Below are positions 26,524 through 39,365 of a stretch of DNA of 64,000 nucleotides, piece by piece. The notes below the pieces were generated by a model, which ran no database searches, was not told the DNA's origin, and worked only from the letters and a program-made list of their open reading frames with translations. Both the position numbers and the translations under genes were made by a program. Location of the stretch: assembly GCA_016785225.1 (NCBI GenBank), contig JAFBJZ010000870.1, forward strand, positions 186,001 through 250,000, read 5' to 3'. Source of the stretch: Psettodes erumei. Lineage: Eukaryota; Chordata; Actinopteri; Pleuronectiformes; Psettodidae. How positions within the stretch are numbered: position 1 is the stretch's first letter; every line of letters starts with the position of its first letter.

Positions 26524-29274
26524 TCTTGCAGCCTCCCTATTGTGGCCTCGTCTGTGATTTTATCTCACTGCGGACGTCACCTGAAGACGACGGCTCCCAC
26601 ATCGGTGACGACGCCCGACTCGGAGGGTACGCCGCAAATCGCTTCGACGCGCAACTTGAGGGTCGAGACCACATCCGACCTCACACCCTCAGCTGGTCTG
26701 AGGCTGGTGCGAGGGGAGGTCACAAACACGCCAACGTGTTAATGGTTCAGCCCAGTAAACCCGAAAGGGAGAGAAGTTCATCCCGAGGCCATCAATTACT
26801 CTAAGTTTTTTTAGCCACATCCTCCTTTCTAGCCCCCTCCCCTTCCAGATATGCCCATGCTGTTGCCACCACTGTTCAACCTTGGCCTAAAACACCTGTC
26901 TGTCTTGGAAAGCAGCATCACGGATTAGTCAGTCTACACGTGGCGACCGGCGGACACTGCACGTGACTTCCTTCGCTCGTTTGCGTCCCCTCTCGGTCTG
27001 GTCGTGTCGCCGATTCAGCATTCAGCACGCGCACGTGCCGTCGTTCTTTTTTCTCTTCCCTCTCTTTCGCGAAGGTCGCGTTACCGCAACGTCTGTGAGT
27101 CAAAACAAATCCATTCAGTGTCTTATTCTAAGAAATCTATTGATTTATCATAATGAATAACAAACAAAATGCAACAAAGATGGCGGAGTTTACCAGCTTG
27201 AGTAACCGTGTTGCGACTACAGTACGTAACTTTTCGGTCCCTTTACAGAAGGACTGGGCTCGCTGCGAGGTCTACCGAGAATGGGATGAGAGCCGGGAAA
27301 AGTGGCTGTGTGCCCACTGCTACACATCAGGCCCTTCAAGTTCATAATGTCATACTGACACCAGGAGACAGGCGGTGCCAGGGGCGATGCCCAGGAGTGA
27401 AGGGAAGGTCAGCGAAGCTTCACAACCCGAAACCGGCGCTGGTGCCACAGCGTGTATGGCTCAAGTGCTTGGCAGTGCATCTTAACAACAAAAATGTGAC
27501 ATTTTTAGAAGCTGTCAAATTGCAGCCTAAAAAGCGGTCTTGACTGGGGACCGAGCCAGAGCACCGCTGCAGGGCTTTCAATCTGCCCGTAATGGGAAAG
27601 ATGGAAGGAGATAAGATTCCAATTCAGCCATTTCTGCACGGCCCAATGTGATCACACTGCAATCCAACAGGGCGTTCGGGGAGTTGAGAGAATTCTTAAA
27701 AAGACAGAACGTCTTCAAGTACGGCCTGATACTCACACAAATCCCATCACCCGTCCTAATTCTTCATCTCATTGAAAGTAAGTGATATAATCTGGAAGCA
27801 TTACCAACTCTGTCCTCTATCATAAATGCTATAGCCTGGATGGTAATATGTCCACATGAGGAATATCGCACAAGTGACAAAGAACTTTGGGTTTCTTAGC
27901 GCTGATTTAACGTAAGTGTATTTAAATTGCGTTCGCCTTATTTCCACAGGTAAATCACGCCACGTTCTTTCTGTGCAATTCTAAGTCTTCCAAGGATTTT
28001 CAACAACTCCAGCACAATGTCAATGACAACACTGCATTTTTATTTTCAAATGAAAACCACTAGAATCTTTATCATATTTTCTTTTCCTTTCCTGTTACTA
28101 CCCTGTGATCCCGGGCCCTCCGCCGTCAGCTATCCTGAGCAGAGCGGCCACGTCTCGATGGGACCGCCTTCCCATTAATGTACCGCCGTTTGATGCCGCT
28201 CTCTTCAGAAATGTGCACGCCCGGGCGCATAAATCATTTCAAATGCGCAAGAGTGGCAAACTCTGCGGACCGGGCAACGCGGTGCGGCTCAATTTAAAAC
28301 AAACAATTATTTATCCAGTAAGACCACTGAGCATTATAACCCTAATCCTATGAACACAAGCAAAGCTCTGAAGGGAAGTCGGGGCTTAGAGAGCGCAGCC
28401 CGATAACTGCAGCCTCCGCTGTGACGCGGCACGCGTGTAACATGAAAATATCTACTCTCTTTTCCAGAAGAGACGTACTTCGGTAAACACGTACATCCAA
28501 GATGTATGGTGCAAACTTAAAGAGGAAAAAAAAAATGGAGGCAGATGTAGAAAACTCGGCGCTTGGCGTGACTTGAAGCACCGCTGCTGCATGCGAGGGA
28601 CCCACAGATGTGAGGGGGCCATTTCACATTTTTAATTAGCCACTCAAAGAATAAGCAATTATGTATATCTGTTGTCTTTGTACTTTTAATGACAAAAAAA
28701 AAAAACAACAGCTAAACTTTTCATTGGCGCTCTGCCAGACAACACCAACAGGGTATCATGCCTCCCAACTCCCCATGCATATACAAATGCTGTCCAAACC
28801 CCTTAAAACAATTTTCTAATTAATCTTTGCGAAGCATTTTGTCGCCCCGGCTTGTCTTTACAAACTGACGGGCTTCGAATATGAAGCAAAAAAAAGAGGG
28901 GGAGAAAAAGATTTTTGTTTCTTTTAGCCAGTCGTAATTCTCGCATCCTTCTAAAAACGCTCACGAGTTGTTGAAATAAAACCTTATCTGCAGGTATTGG
29001 GCCAAACTTCCACTCTGTCTCTCTTTTTATTAGGTCATATCCAACCTGTCGCAAATTGAGAACACAGCCTGAAAAGCCGTTTTGTGCTGCAAGGAGTTAC
29101 TGGTCGCTGGGAGTTTTGGACTCATCACTTTACCCATCAAGTCGAGTTTACAAACGCCAACAAACCGCTGTTTTATCACTCACTGTGGCATCTCTGTGGT
29201 GGCGCTGGACAGCGTTGGCTCGCGATACCCTGTGGTTTACTGTTGCTATCAAAGAAGTTAGTAGGCTGGACCCG

Positions 29275-29745
29275 GAACGCAGACGGGAGGCAGGCGAGCA
29301 GTGGCTGAGAGGATATTTCAATAAAACAAAGAGCTCGCAAAAACTAGGCAGGCCACTCAGCGGCCAGAGGTAAATAACGAAAAGTCCAAAACACAAAAAA
29401 AAAACAAAACTCCGGAGCTGAGCCCAACATCAATCTACAGCAGTTAAAGAAAAACAAAACCGCAACGAAGGCAGAGCAAAAAAAAAAAAAAACAAACTTC
29501 AAAAATACAGGAGGGAGAAGCAGGAAATAAACCGAGACCACGGACCAGAAAAGATGAACTGACGACGACAAAAGGATGGATCAAGACTTGCATCTGCAAG
29601 GTGGACAGGAAGTAAGACTGAAAAGCAGGAGACACACACGAGGGGGGGGGGGGGGGGTGCGACTACAAAATAAAACAGGAAATAAAAACCGAAACGGAGT
29701 CCAAAAAGAGTCACAAAAGAGCCTCTGGGGGCAGGATGTGACAGC
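29275..29745 (+). repeat. A-rich strand-asymmetric block, probably repeat-derived
   Basis: The plus strand is strongly purine- and A-rich, with phrases such as TTTCAATAAAACAAAGAGC, AAAACTAGGCAGGCC, GACCACGGACCAGAAAAG, a 16-nt G run (29642-29657) and a closing CAGGATGTGACAGC. The phrasing recalls a dispersed teleost repeat, but I cannot name the family. Minus-strand frames here are runs of Phe and Leu and are not genes. Confidence 0.35.
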
Positions 29746-30572
29746 TGTTTAAAAAGGCTGTCATGTAGTCACCTAGCAGCACTGCGAAAATCAGCACCGC
29801 CTAAACATTTAGCAGCAAGAGGGCGGAAACGAGAGATGCGGGGAGGGGAGAAGCATGCGGATGTGGTAGAAGCCTTTTGTTGACAGTGAGCGGCAAAGGA
29901 TTTGCTTCCATGTCCCCAAACCTTGAAAAAAAAAAAACCCTTCCACACACTTGGTGTGACATCAACTCTCTTCTCCGTCTCTCTTTCAATAACAAAGACA
30001 CTCGCGCACATTTTATTTTGAAAGGAAAAAAAAAGGTGCCTTTCGGGGGGGTTCTCCAAAGAGGTACCGCTGAACAAACTGAACTACATTCAGCCTCGCG
30101 CGCATCCCTTCTCCGACAGACGTGACTCTCTGTTGACGTTACCGCAAGCAGCGGAGAGGCGGCACGCTGAAAGAGGCCCGAAAGAGAAGGACGACAGCGA
30201 GACGACTGTAAGAAATGATCCCAGTGATCCCATTACCGAGCTATTTAGCTATTTAATTTGAGGTCCCTCCATAAGCCAGGACCAAGATGTCCGAGCCGAC
30301 TGGAAGCACTTACAGCATGTCGCTCACGGTCTCGTTTTTCCTCAGACGAGCGCTCCAGCAGCGGTTAAGTAATGACGAGAAGGCAGAGTTTGGAATTCGA
30401 GCTCAAAGGAGGAAATGCATGTTCCCCTAATCTCTTTTCTTTCAGATAGGGCTGGGAGAGGCTTGCTCAGTGTTGCATTTGGCTGCTTTGTGTTTTGAGT
30501 GAAGGATCAGACCAGAACTTCTGACAGTAGAAATATGCCTTTTGAAGTGAAGAGTGGTTTTGAACCAAAAAA

Positions 30573-30591
30573 GAGAGAGAGAGAGAGAGAA
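30573..30591. repeat. (AG)n microsatellite
   Basis: About nine units, just upstream of the SINE head. Confidence 0.9.
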
Positions 30592-30667
30592 AAAAACATC
30601 AACAAGCTTAAATTTTTATCTGCAAACAGATTTGTGTCTGAACAGTTACATGCCCGCGATTTGGTGA

Positions 30668-30722
30668 AATGCGGTGGTTAGCGCCATCGCCCCATAGCGA
30701 GAAGGTTCTGTGTTCGAACCGG
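30668..30722 (+). mobile_element. tRNA-derived SINE head
   Basis: An A-box-like TGGTTAGCGCC at 30675-30685 and a B-box-like TGTTCGAACC at 30711-30720 stand 25 nt apart, with GCGAGAAGGTTCTG between them. This is the 5' head of a SINE-like repeat common in teleosts (GGTGGTTAGCGC...AGCGAGAAGGTTC). It is not a functional tRNA: there is no acceptor stem or anticodon arm of the proper form. The body after 30722 does not match the family. Confidence 0.65.
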
Positions 30723-31177
30723 AGGTCGACCGATTGTGGATTATTTTTCTTTTTGTAAAAAAGCCGATTAAATAATAGTAATTTGGAGCACGAAAAGCCG
30801 ACAGCCAATCAATCGCCCGAGAGACTGATGATGAAAAACAGCTCTCAGATGATCGGATGTGGCCACGGGCCACGCGATAGGCTTACTCTTAACAGAGGCA
30901 ACATGGCAGAGCTTTATCTTCAGTCTCATGCATTAATAACCAACAAGCTTATCCTGTTTGTTTATAATTTACAAATAGGCCGGCCTTATATAAGAATCAT
31001 TTTCATTTGAATATAAATTATCTCAGGTACACAATGACAGTTCCTTGACTTTGCGAACGCAGCTGCGAAGCGTGACTGGCGGAGACTGTGACATCATCTG
31101 CCAAAGTTACCCCGATTCCAATAATTCCTAAAATGCTGCGGATTGGTCGACCCTTGGTTTGGGCCCCAGTGCTGCCG

Positions 31178-31368
31178 GGTCCCTTCTGTGTGGAGGCGTG
31201 AATGTGTGCGCGACCAGTTGTTTGCCTCTGCGTGTCGACCCCGTGATAGGCCGACGACCTGCCCAGGGTTTACTCTGCCTCTCTCTCGCCCAATGTCAGC
31301 TGGGATTGGCTCCACCCCCCACCCCCCAAGTGAACCTCAAAGGATAAGCTAATGGATTGATGGGATGG
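31178..31368 (+). mobile_element. Teleost dispersed-repeat tail, internally deleted
   Basis: The segment includes CCCTTCTGTGTGGAG joined directly to GCGTGAATGTGTG, then GATAGGCCGACGACCTGCCC, CTCGCCCAATGTCAGCTGGG, ATTGGCTCCA and CTCAAAGGATAAGCTAATGG. In the family consensus I remember, TGTGTGGAG and GTGAATGTG are separated by about 120 bp, so this copy carries an internal deletion. It belongs to the same repeat family as the head at 30668-30722, and the two may be parts of one broken insertion. Confidence 0.75.
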
Positions 31369-32065
31369 CGCGTCCGCTGGTAATACACAGGATGTTGGGT
31401 CTCAAGGTGGGACGTCATTCACGAGCACAGAGCGCATGCGTGAGCCCGCTTGTGTGACTCACTGGTGCAAAGTGCAGTCAGCTGTGGGAAGGTGTGTGGC
31501 GTACAGTGCGCGGACTATGTTTGATATTTTGGTGGCCAGAGGTGTTAAGTGCTCCTGCGGTGAAACAGGAAGCTGCCAGGGATTAGGACGGCTATTCTCT
31601 CAATGGTTAAATTAGACGGTAGCATCAATCACAACCCTAATGGGTTTGCTCAGAACTTTCCAAGCAAACCAGCAACTCAGAACAATCCTTGTGTACAAGA
31701 GAGACTGAGGTATTTATTCAAATACCTCGAGAGGATTATAGAAATTGATTTTTTTTTTCTTTGCTAAGTAACTTTTCCCCTGTCCTGCCGCTATCAAATT
31801 TAATCACAACAATTACAGCCTTGACTCTGCCCTGGCACATTATACTGTGTATTGTTCGTCGCAGCCACAGGCCTTTCTCTGTTTCAATTAAAAATGCAAT
31901 GCCATCAAAAAAAAAAACTAAACAAAAAAAAAACTTGTTTGTAAAAAATGAGCTGCCTCGGGTGCTACTTTTGGGGAAAACCGCTGGAAAGAACAAGACG
32001 CGAGAGAAGCTGCTGCACCCTCCGGATCTCTGTGTTTTGGATGAGGATATGAAGGGGGGGGAGCA

Positions 32066-32091
32066 GAGAGAGAGAGAGAGAGAGAGAGAGA
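32066..32091. repeat. (AG)n microsatellite
   Basis: Thirteen units following a G run and GAGC. Confidence 0.95.
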
Positions 32092-32689
32092 ACTTTTAAA
32101 TCTCCTCATGGAGCTGGTGTGTTCAGGGGCGTCCGGAATGTCAATGTCCATGCTCGGGTGCCCCCTGATTTGATTGTTTAAAGTTATTATCAGGAGCGCG
32201 TGGCCTACAGTGGAAGGCGCAGGATTCCGCGGCAAGCAAAGTATAGGTGCACGTCGCCAGCAGCTTGGTGCCAGCTGCTCGAGATATAACCAAGGCTCGT
32301 ACAATGAAAGCAGAGGTCATAATGTGCCGGGTAATTTGAAAGTAACTGCAGGTCGCACATATCTATTCAGCTACCTTCAGATGGGGATAAAGCGTTTACT
32401 CATCTGGGGGGGAAAGCGGCGTCCGATAAGCATCCTAAAAGCAGCTGTGGACGGGAGATACTGGTTTAGAGTCGGCTCTTAATCCCGAGTAGAAATTCTG
32501 CTTCTAACTGATTCCAAAACTGTAAAATGTACAAATAATATGCATGTAAACTTCTGGAGGTATCTATTTATGTGCACCAAAACAGAAAGCAGCTCTGAAC
32601 AATACTGCGGCGCATGCCCTTCACCACTAACCTTCTAGTATAGTCTGTACAAACAGAGCTTACACTTATATCGGTTGGGCCTGAGGCAG

Positions 32690-32960
32690 GGCCTTTAAAT
32701 ACGCGTTCTGTGCCAACACCTAAGGAATATTTTATTGTAATAAATCAAAAGGAACAAATCTAATTTTAATGAAATATTCAATCAAGCTTAAAACTGCTCA
32801 AATGCCAACTTAATACGTTATTGAAGAGAACGGAGCAATGATGCATTCTGAGCCTCAACTCAGCAAGTGGAGTGTTTGCTGTGCTTCATGCCTGAGTTAA
32901 GGCATTTAACGCACGGGAACTATAAACAGGACCTTTAACTCAAATCCCTCACAAGGTTCA
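32690..32960. other. Candidate conserved noncoding element
   Basis: AT-rich unique DNA with TTTTAATGAAATATTCAATC and ATTGAAGAGAACGGAGCAAT. Support is by texture only. Confidence 0.2.
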
Positions 32961-33479
32961 CGGACCATCTGCGGAGTTATAGCTTCGACACACTGAAGAC
33001 GCCAATGTGCGGCGTGAACCCCGATGCATCTCTGTCGCATTTTTTTTGCGCGTTCGTGCACTTTTCCGAGAGTCGCTCCGACGGCTGCGGAGGAAATCTG
33101 ATGCTTTCATGCCTGGAGATGGGAAGACTCGGGACGCCGGCGAGCGCGAGTCAGGTGTTCTGGGAGAGCTGTTACCGAGGTCATCAAATGTAATACACTA
33201 GCTTAAGGCGACTGCGCCCCGCTCTTTAAAGCGAGGATGGAGAGGAGGCGACATACAGCGCCTGCCTTCCTTCCCATCTGGCAATATCTGACGGCCCTCC
33301 TCTTTCTCTTACGCCCTCGTACACAAGCGTATAAATATACAATGGGAGCGGTTACGATCCCACACAGACGCAAACATCAGCGCGAGCTCACACTGTCAGT
33401 CTGTTTCAGAAGTGAAATTATTCCATCTCTCTGGGGTCCTGTTAAGCTCTTACAAAGCCTCAGTGCGTACAGCAGGTAG

Positions 33480-33800
33480 ATTGATTGTGACTTATTAACT
33501 GTGAGTGAGCCTAACAGAGTGCATTAAAACAAAAGGAAATGTGATATCCCCAACCATCAAGTGCTTGTTAGAGCTTTAATCAAAGCCCTTCCAAATCTGC
33601 ATACAGAGTCCTGGTCATGAATTCCAAATGGCGTCTTTTAAAACAAGAAGAGGCCACGCGGCAGAGCCTCGTTACACGAGAGGGCCCAGAAGATATTTTA
33701 CAAAGATCTAGCTCAGCGGCAGCAGACTAAGAGATTGTTCTGGATAATTACGGCTCTGGCTCTCATTGTCGTTGCCATCTAAATCATATTTCTCGGAGGA
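33480..33800. other. Candidate conserved noncoding element
   Basis: Low-repeat DNA including GAGCTTTAATCAAAGCCC, where CTTTAATCAAAG is close to an inverted TCF-like pair, and GCTCTCATTGTCGTTGCC with a SOX-like core. Confidence 0.25.
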
Positions 33801-34577
33801 CTGTGGCTCACAAGAAGAATCGCTCAATTTCTTAACTCTTTTCCTAAATGAGTCTAACGATTATCATTATCACAAACAAAAATACCTATAACTAATTCAT
33901 ACTCGAGTGGCACAAAACAGCACCTGACCTCGTTTGATCCGGGGTACGTGCCGCTTTTTTTGCCATTAAAGGAGCAGGCCCGGCGGCAGTATCGCTTCTG
34001 TTTTAGCTGCGCGGTTATGATGGAGAAGTGCAAAAACGCAGCGCTGACATCTTCCGCTCTATTCAAGCGCGAGGGCGTGTGGTGACGACCGTTCCACATG
34101 TGAGAAGCAGGGAGGCAGTAAGACTGAACTGACAACGGAAAGGGCGGGTCATTTATGAAAACCTACAGAAATTCAATAAATACAATGCATTCAATACGTT
34201 AACGTTGTTTTGATCACGGTTATAACATCCGTATCTTATCAGACAACTATCAACTCCTTTTTATTTTCTCGATTTTGCCGCATTATTATCCCAAATACAC
34301 GCTGGGCTATTTATTTGCTAGGAGGTAGACCAGGGAAGATCTGTGGATTATCCAGAGCAGCTGGGCCACTCTTTCAGGTAAGAGATGTTGCTGTTGAATT
34401 TTTTAAATGTAATTTTTCAGTGCTGTGAGCATCGCAAAAAGGAAAAAAAAAAAAATCCATTTACCTCTATTGTACTGAGGTGGAGTCAGGCGTCTCAGAG
34501 ACAGATATCTCAGAACATTGGCATATATAGAACCAAAGCAATCTGCATGGCCGGATACCACCAAGGGTAAATCTATC

Positions 34578-34594
34578 TATATATATATATATAT
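34578..34594. repeat. (AT)n microsatellite
   Basis: A short AT run, followed by a TTTTG-unit stretch to about 34612. Confidence 0.9.
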
Positions 34595-34659
34595 TTGTTT
34601 TGTTTTGTTTTCCACACACACACGGTAGACCTACTCACACGTGTCTATATAAGATTTCT

Positions 34660-34830
34660 ATGCAATAATTAAAGCAGGTTTAATGGTATATCAAGTATAG
34701 TACCTCAATTTAAAATGTTTTAGTTCAACAGTTCAATCAAGATGAACATGATTATGCAAACAATCGCGATGAGATGAGTCCGAGGCGAAATTCCACTTAA
34801 AGCCTGCTCAAGTTTAGATAGGATCGGCTG
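34660..34830. other. Candidate conserved noncoding element, POU/FOX motif
   Basis: ATTATGCAAACAAT at 34751-34764 overlaps a POU-type ATGCAAA and a forkhead-type GCAAACA. The surrounding DNA is AT-rich and unique. Confidence 0.3.
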
Positions 34831-36042
34831 ATAATTTCTTGAGCAAACACGAGAAAGAGGGGAAAAAAAATAACAGGAACAAGCACAGCTATTCACAACA
34901 AACTTAATCAGGCTTGCTGGAAAACAACTGAAGCTTCAGTGGATGTCTAATTGGATTAAACCAAAACAGAGGATGTGTTTTGTGTGCGGTTGTTGTGATG
35001 GCTTGACCTCTAATGGCAGCTCTGTTTTTTTTTTTGTTTTTTTTAATTTCTTCAGATCCCCAATCAGACTAAGACTAATGAGTACTGGCACGTCTGACAC
35101 ACGGCGGACAGACAGTTTTTCTAGAGAGTGACTTGTGAGTTAAAACCGAGGGAGGAATTGGTCAAGGTCGTTCGGAGAGGCGAAGCGACTCCGGCAGCGG
35201 AAAAACTCACACAAATCACAGACTGTCTGGCGTGCCGCTCGCTCCTCCGGGGGACATTTAACCCACTCCTGCGATGACCTTTCCAGGCAAGAAGTGCCGT
35301 CAGTCACTTCGGAGGTTTATGTGGGAACGTACCTGCCAGGACAGTTGATGACACATTTCAAACAAGATGTGCGAGCACCTTGGTGCTGTTCAGGGGGAGT
35401 TATAAGTGGGAAGGAGGGAGAGCGGCTTACAGCTCCCTTAGGCTGATGCTAATCTCATTCATACCGCTGCAGAGGCCATCCCTTCTGTAACCTAGTGTAC
35501 TGTTCCATACGCTGTAATCAACTGCTACACTCCATTAGGCCGCTCAAAGTAAACATCAGACGAACTCAGTTTTTCGCTGTGCGCTGTCCAATACTGAAAC
35601 ACACGAGCCATTAGCGCTTTGAAGACCTTTGCTGCATTTATCCTCGGCTGAGCTGAGAAAAACATATCGAGGACAAGGCGAACGGAATTATGCTGTCTGA
35701 GGCGGACCCCCCCCCCCCGACCCAACAGGGACAAACGTGCCTTTTCGTTTTTTCATAGTGCGCCATCAGGCCAATCAAACGCTGCGACACGATGCACGAC
35801 GTCTGTGAAATTAAAATGGACAAAGACCAATCTATAGTCCCGCTACGGTGGTGGTCGGGGGTCAGAGCCGCTCCGGCCGTGATTGTTCTCTTCAAACTAT
35901 TACGCCCCTTCTTCTGCTATTTTTACAAACACATTACTGTCAGAGTGAGTGAGCTGGTTCGACCTCGGCAGAAATGCCTCTGTATTTACTGTGAGCGTGG
36001 CAGAGTGTTTCGGGATCAATTAGGCGTCTGTGCGAGTCTCTC

Positions 36043-36100
36043 TCTGTGTGCATGTGTGTGCATGTGTGTGTGTGTGTGTGTGTGTGTGTGGGGGGGGGGG
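36043..36100. repeat. (TG)n plus G run
   Basis: CTGTGTGCATGTGTGTGCATG is followed by 14 TG units and a run of about 11 Gs. It lies 25 bp before duplicated element copy 2. Confidence 0.95.
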
Positions 36101-36124
36101 TTTGTAGGTCAGCGTTTTAAGCAA

Positions 36125-36181
36125 TGCCTATCATCTGAGAGGCTGTGAGCCATCAATGACTAATGTGTCAGTCTGTCACAG
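36125..36181. repeat. Duplicated intronic element, copy 2
   Basis: This is the partner of 25691-25750, in direct orientation 10.4 kb away. It lies just after a (TG)n(G)n tract (36063-36100). Shared sequence includes AGGCTGT, GAGCC and TCAATGACTAAT. Similarity fades on both sides, so the unit is short, about 58 bp. Confidence 0.6.
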
Positions 36182-36299
36182 TCAAGGACCTACCATATGG
36201 TGCCAGACCCCCCCCACACACCCTTAAATTAATGGGTGGGCTGGGAGAAACAGCACAGCTAACTAACCACACATACTAAGCGGAAGTGTCTGTAGCGGG

Positions 36300-36560
36300 G
36301 GATATTGAACTGTTTTCATATTTTATCTAGTGGCCATATTAGTAATTAATAATTGATTAACCATGAAAGATTATCATTAAAGTACAAAATGCATATTTTC
36401 AACAAATAAATAGAGTCATCAGCTGAATAACCACCAGTAAACAGATGGGAGCACACTGTGATAATATATTCCTGACTGATCAAGAGTCTCGAGGCTGACG
36501 AACTGGTCACTGATGCATCCTTATCGTCGCCGGTCTGCAGCCTAAGTGCGCGCTATGAGA
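36300..36560. other. Candidate conserved noncoding element
   Basis: AT-rich unique DNA with AGTAATTAATAATTGATTAA and GTCATCAGCTGAATAACC. It may include an old fragment of the GATTAATC MITE. Confidence 0.2.
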
Positions 36561-37571
36561 TATGTGAAACGCTGTGCCAATTAGAGGAGGCTCAGCCTGT
36601 CAGGCGGAGGTAAGGCAGAGCTGTGGCCACCTCTCCCAGGAAGCCCTCCAATTACCACCCAGCAGTGCAGTGTCCGCTCGACTCGTGAGAACGCATGACA
36701 CACATGAGGAGGCTCGCAGATCCGCGGCACCCTGTCTGTCCTCCTGGCACAGTCCTGCGTCTCCGCCCCTCCTCTCTCCGCCTTTGTGACTTTTAATTCA
36801 ATATTTTTTTTTCCCATGGCTTCTTTTCTTTTTTTTTTTTATCTCCCTTCCTCCGTTTGTTTCTCCTAAATTAAAAGTAATTCCAAAGATATCGACCGAG
36901 GGACATTGAGGTAAAGGAGAGCTTTTTTTTTTTTTTTTGGACTGTATTGCCTTTCAACTCAGCATCTTCTTTGTATGAGAGTCAGAGGCAAGCTGATGTG
37001 ACCTAACCTTGCCACCACATGGTGACTACTGTGCCAGCCCTACTTGCGTTCCTGCTGGTGACGCGCCGGCCATGACAGTCCATCAGCGTCTCTCCCTGGT
37101 AGGAGGCGCTCCGGTGCTCTTTTGTTTTTCCCCACTTAAATCTCCCCAAAGTCACTTTCAAGGTCTGTATTTAATAATCAGCTGGCAAGGAGACGTGTCA
37201 CAGGTCAAGCTGGCTAATGTAGTAATATAGCTGTCGGAGTTCGCTGTTGCCGAGCAGAGATGCACAAAATGAACCCGAGACGAGTTTTCCCAATAAGCTT
37301 GTACGCATTTTGGCAATGAAAAGAAAGCATTCCCTTTGTACTTTATATCTGAGAACTGTAATTTAGAGTGATCTTTTCTGCAGTTTGAATACCAATAAAA
37401 GTTGTTGACTATTCAGCAGCAGATCCGGTATGTTGCAACGATGAATGCCTAACCAACAGTGCAGAAACAAGTCCAGTATTTTGGGAACAATAAACAAAAT
37501 GGAAAGGACATGTCTTAACAACTCCCCAGATGTTTTTGGTTTGGAACCGGTTCAGGACCAGTTCTCGGTAG

Positions 37572-37592
37572 CAGACCCTGCTGCTGGGTCTG
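37572..37592. other. Short perfect hairpin
   Basis: CAGACCC and GGGTCTG flank a 7-nt TGCTGCT loop. The palindrome GAACCGGTTC lies just left of it, around 37543-37552. The combination resembles 'GAACCGGTTC' repeats seen in fish genomes. It is too short for a microRNA precursor. Confidence 0.3.
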
Positions 37593-39351
37593 TCATTCGA
37601 ATTTATGTGAACGTGAACATGTTTTCCTTTTTTACGGTGGTGAATCACCGTGCCCCATGTGCCGGGCCGACACTGTCGAAAAGGTTAGCGGTGACGGCAG
37701 AGGCCACGTCCAACCCACTCGCCAGGACGTCCCCGAGCCAACGGAACCGGCGACTCCTGGAGCCGTTCCCCCGCAGGAGCCGTCGGCCCCGTTCGAGCCT
37801 CGCAGGAGCGAGTGTGGCAGCCATGCACAATGGAGAACAGATGTGGTATATGGGCAGAGTAATATAGTCTTAGGCTGCCTCTGCTGCACCTGATGATATG
37901 GAGCCAATAGAGGCATTTGTCAAAAGCGATCAGGTGTGATGGAGGGAAGAGATAGCGCGGGGATAGAGAAAGAGGGAGGGAGCGGGGGACTGAACAGCTT
38001 GAGCCCTGCCAAACCCTCTTTGGAGCATCAGCTGTGGGGGGTTGGGGGGAGGCGACAAAGAACGAAACATGAGCCCACCAACACAAGGACAACTCTTTTT
38101 TTTTCCTAAAAGGAGAGCATTGCTTACAAGAAATCCTAATGAGAGGAGAGAATTTCAAAACTCTGCATTTCCATGCGAATACGTTCACTGCGGATGATTT
38201 ACCTTGCCCACTGAAATGTTAGGCTTTAAAAAAAAAAGGAGAAAGAAAAAAAAGCAGCGCCCTGAAATGCACAAATTTTCTGAAATGCCACGAGGTCAGA
38301 TTTTAATCAAAGGTAAGAAACACTCAGCGCTTCATTCCTGCGTGAACTGTGGCGCTATCTCTTTTCTGCTTGCTCTTTTCCAAGCCTATAAAAAGGTCCA
38401 CAAGGTCAGAATAAAGGCCAGTCCAGTCCCCTGAGTAGGGCACTTGAATGGAAAGTCGGAATCTGATTTACAGTTTGGCCACATGTGCAAGCTGCCAATG
38501 ACTGGGCAGCCAGCCAACCAGAGTGGGTGAGTGGAGGAGTGTGTCGGCGAGGCTGCAGGTAGTAATGAATGCACCATCTCAGCATTCTGAGTACAAAAAT
38601 ATATATTTATACGCCGACGCTGGCGTGTTAATAACACAGGGCAGCTACGTCTGCGTGAGAAAATGGATTGTCGAGAGATCGGATCTACGTACGTTCACAC
38701 AGCCTTGTGCCGGGCGCGTTCGTCTGCGAAAAAACCAAACCCGCCTCAACTCACTGCGATTTTTCACGTCTGTGACATGTGTTACACTTCTACAGCTCCG
38801 ATCACAGCGACATGTTTATCTCCTCTGTGGAAATGGGAGATTACATCTCTTTTGCATGTGTTTGATCCTCAAACCAGATGGCAATGTGGTAATTTAGTTA
38901 AAGGAGTCCTAATTAAACGAGGAACACCATTGGTGGAAATTTCGCAATAAACCAATTTTTTTTTCCTCCCCACTCTGCCAAAGCGAAACATTAAACCGAC
39001 TTACCCACATTATTCTGACACACTTGCCATGTTGCTAATCTGAATCGTTCGCACCGTGGGGTGGATTCCGCTTATTGCCCAAAAGACGACAGGAAATTTC
39101 CCGAGATAAGAGCAAACGGTTCGGGTGACAAAGACGTGACGAGCCACAGGCGCACAAACAGACGTGAACTCGCAAACGCCTGCGTTTAATATTCACATTA
39201 AATGCACATTAATCCTCAAATTCATAGCGTGTTTGGGCAGTAGATCCCGACCAATCAATCAGAGTGTAAATATGTTGGTAACTTTATTAGTAATTAGCAA
39301 CAAAATATGCATGTTATGTTTGAGTGAATTTGGAAACAGTGTCTCCACTGT

Positions 39352-39365
39352 CCACCAGAGAGCAC
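39352..39365 (+). promoter_or_regulatory. CTCF-like core
   Basis: CCACCAGAGAGCAC differs at one position from the common CTCF core CCACCAGAGGGCAC. Confidence 0.3.

Noticed and set aside
30668..30722. Functional tRNA gene
   Set aside because: A and B boxes are present, but there is no acceptor stem or proper anticodon arm; it fits a tRNA-derived SINE head.
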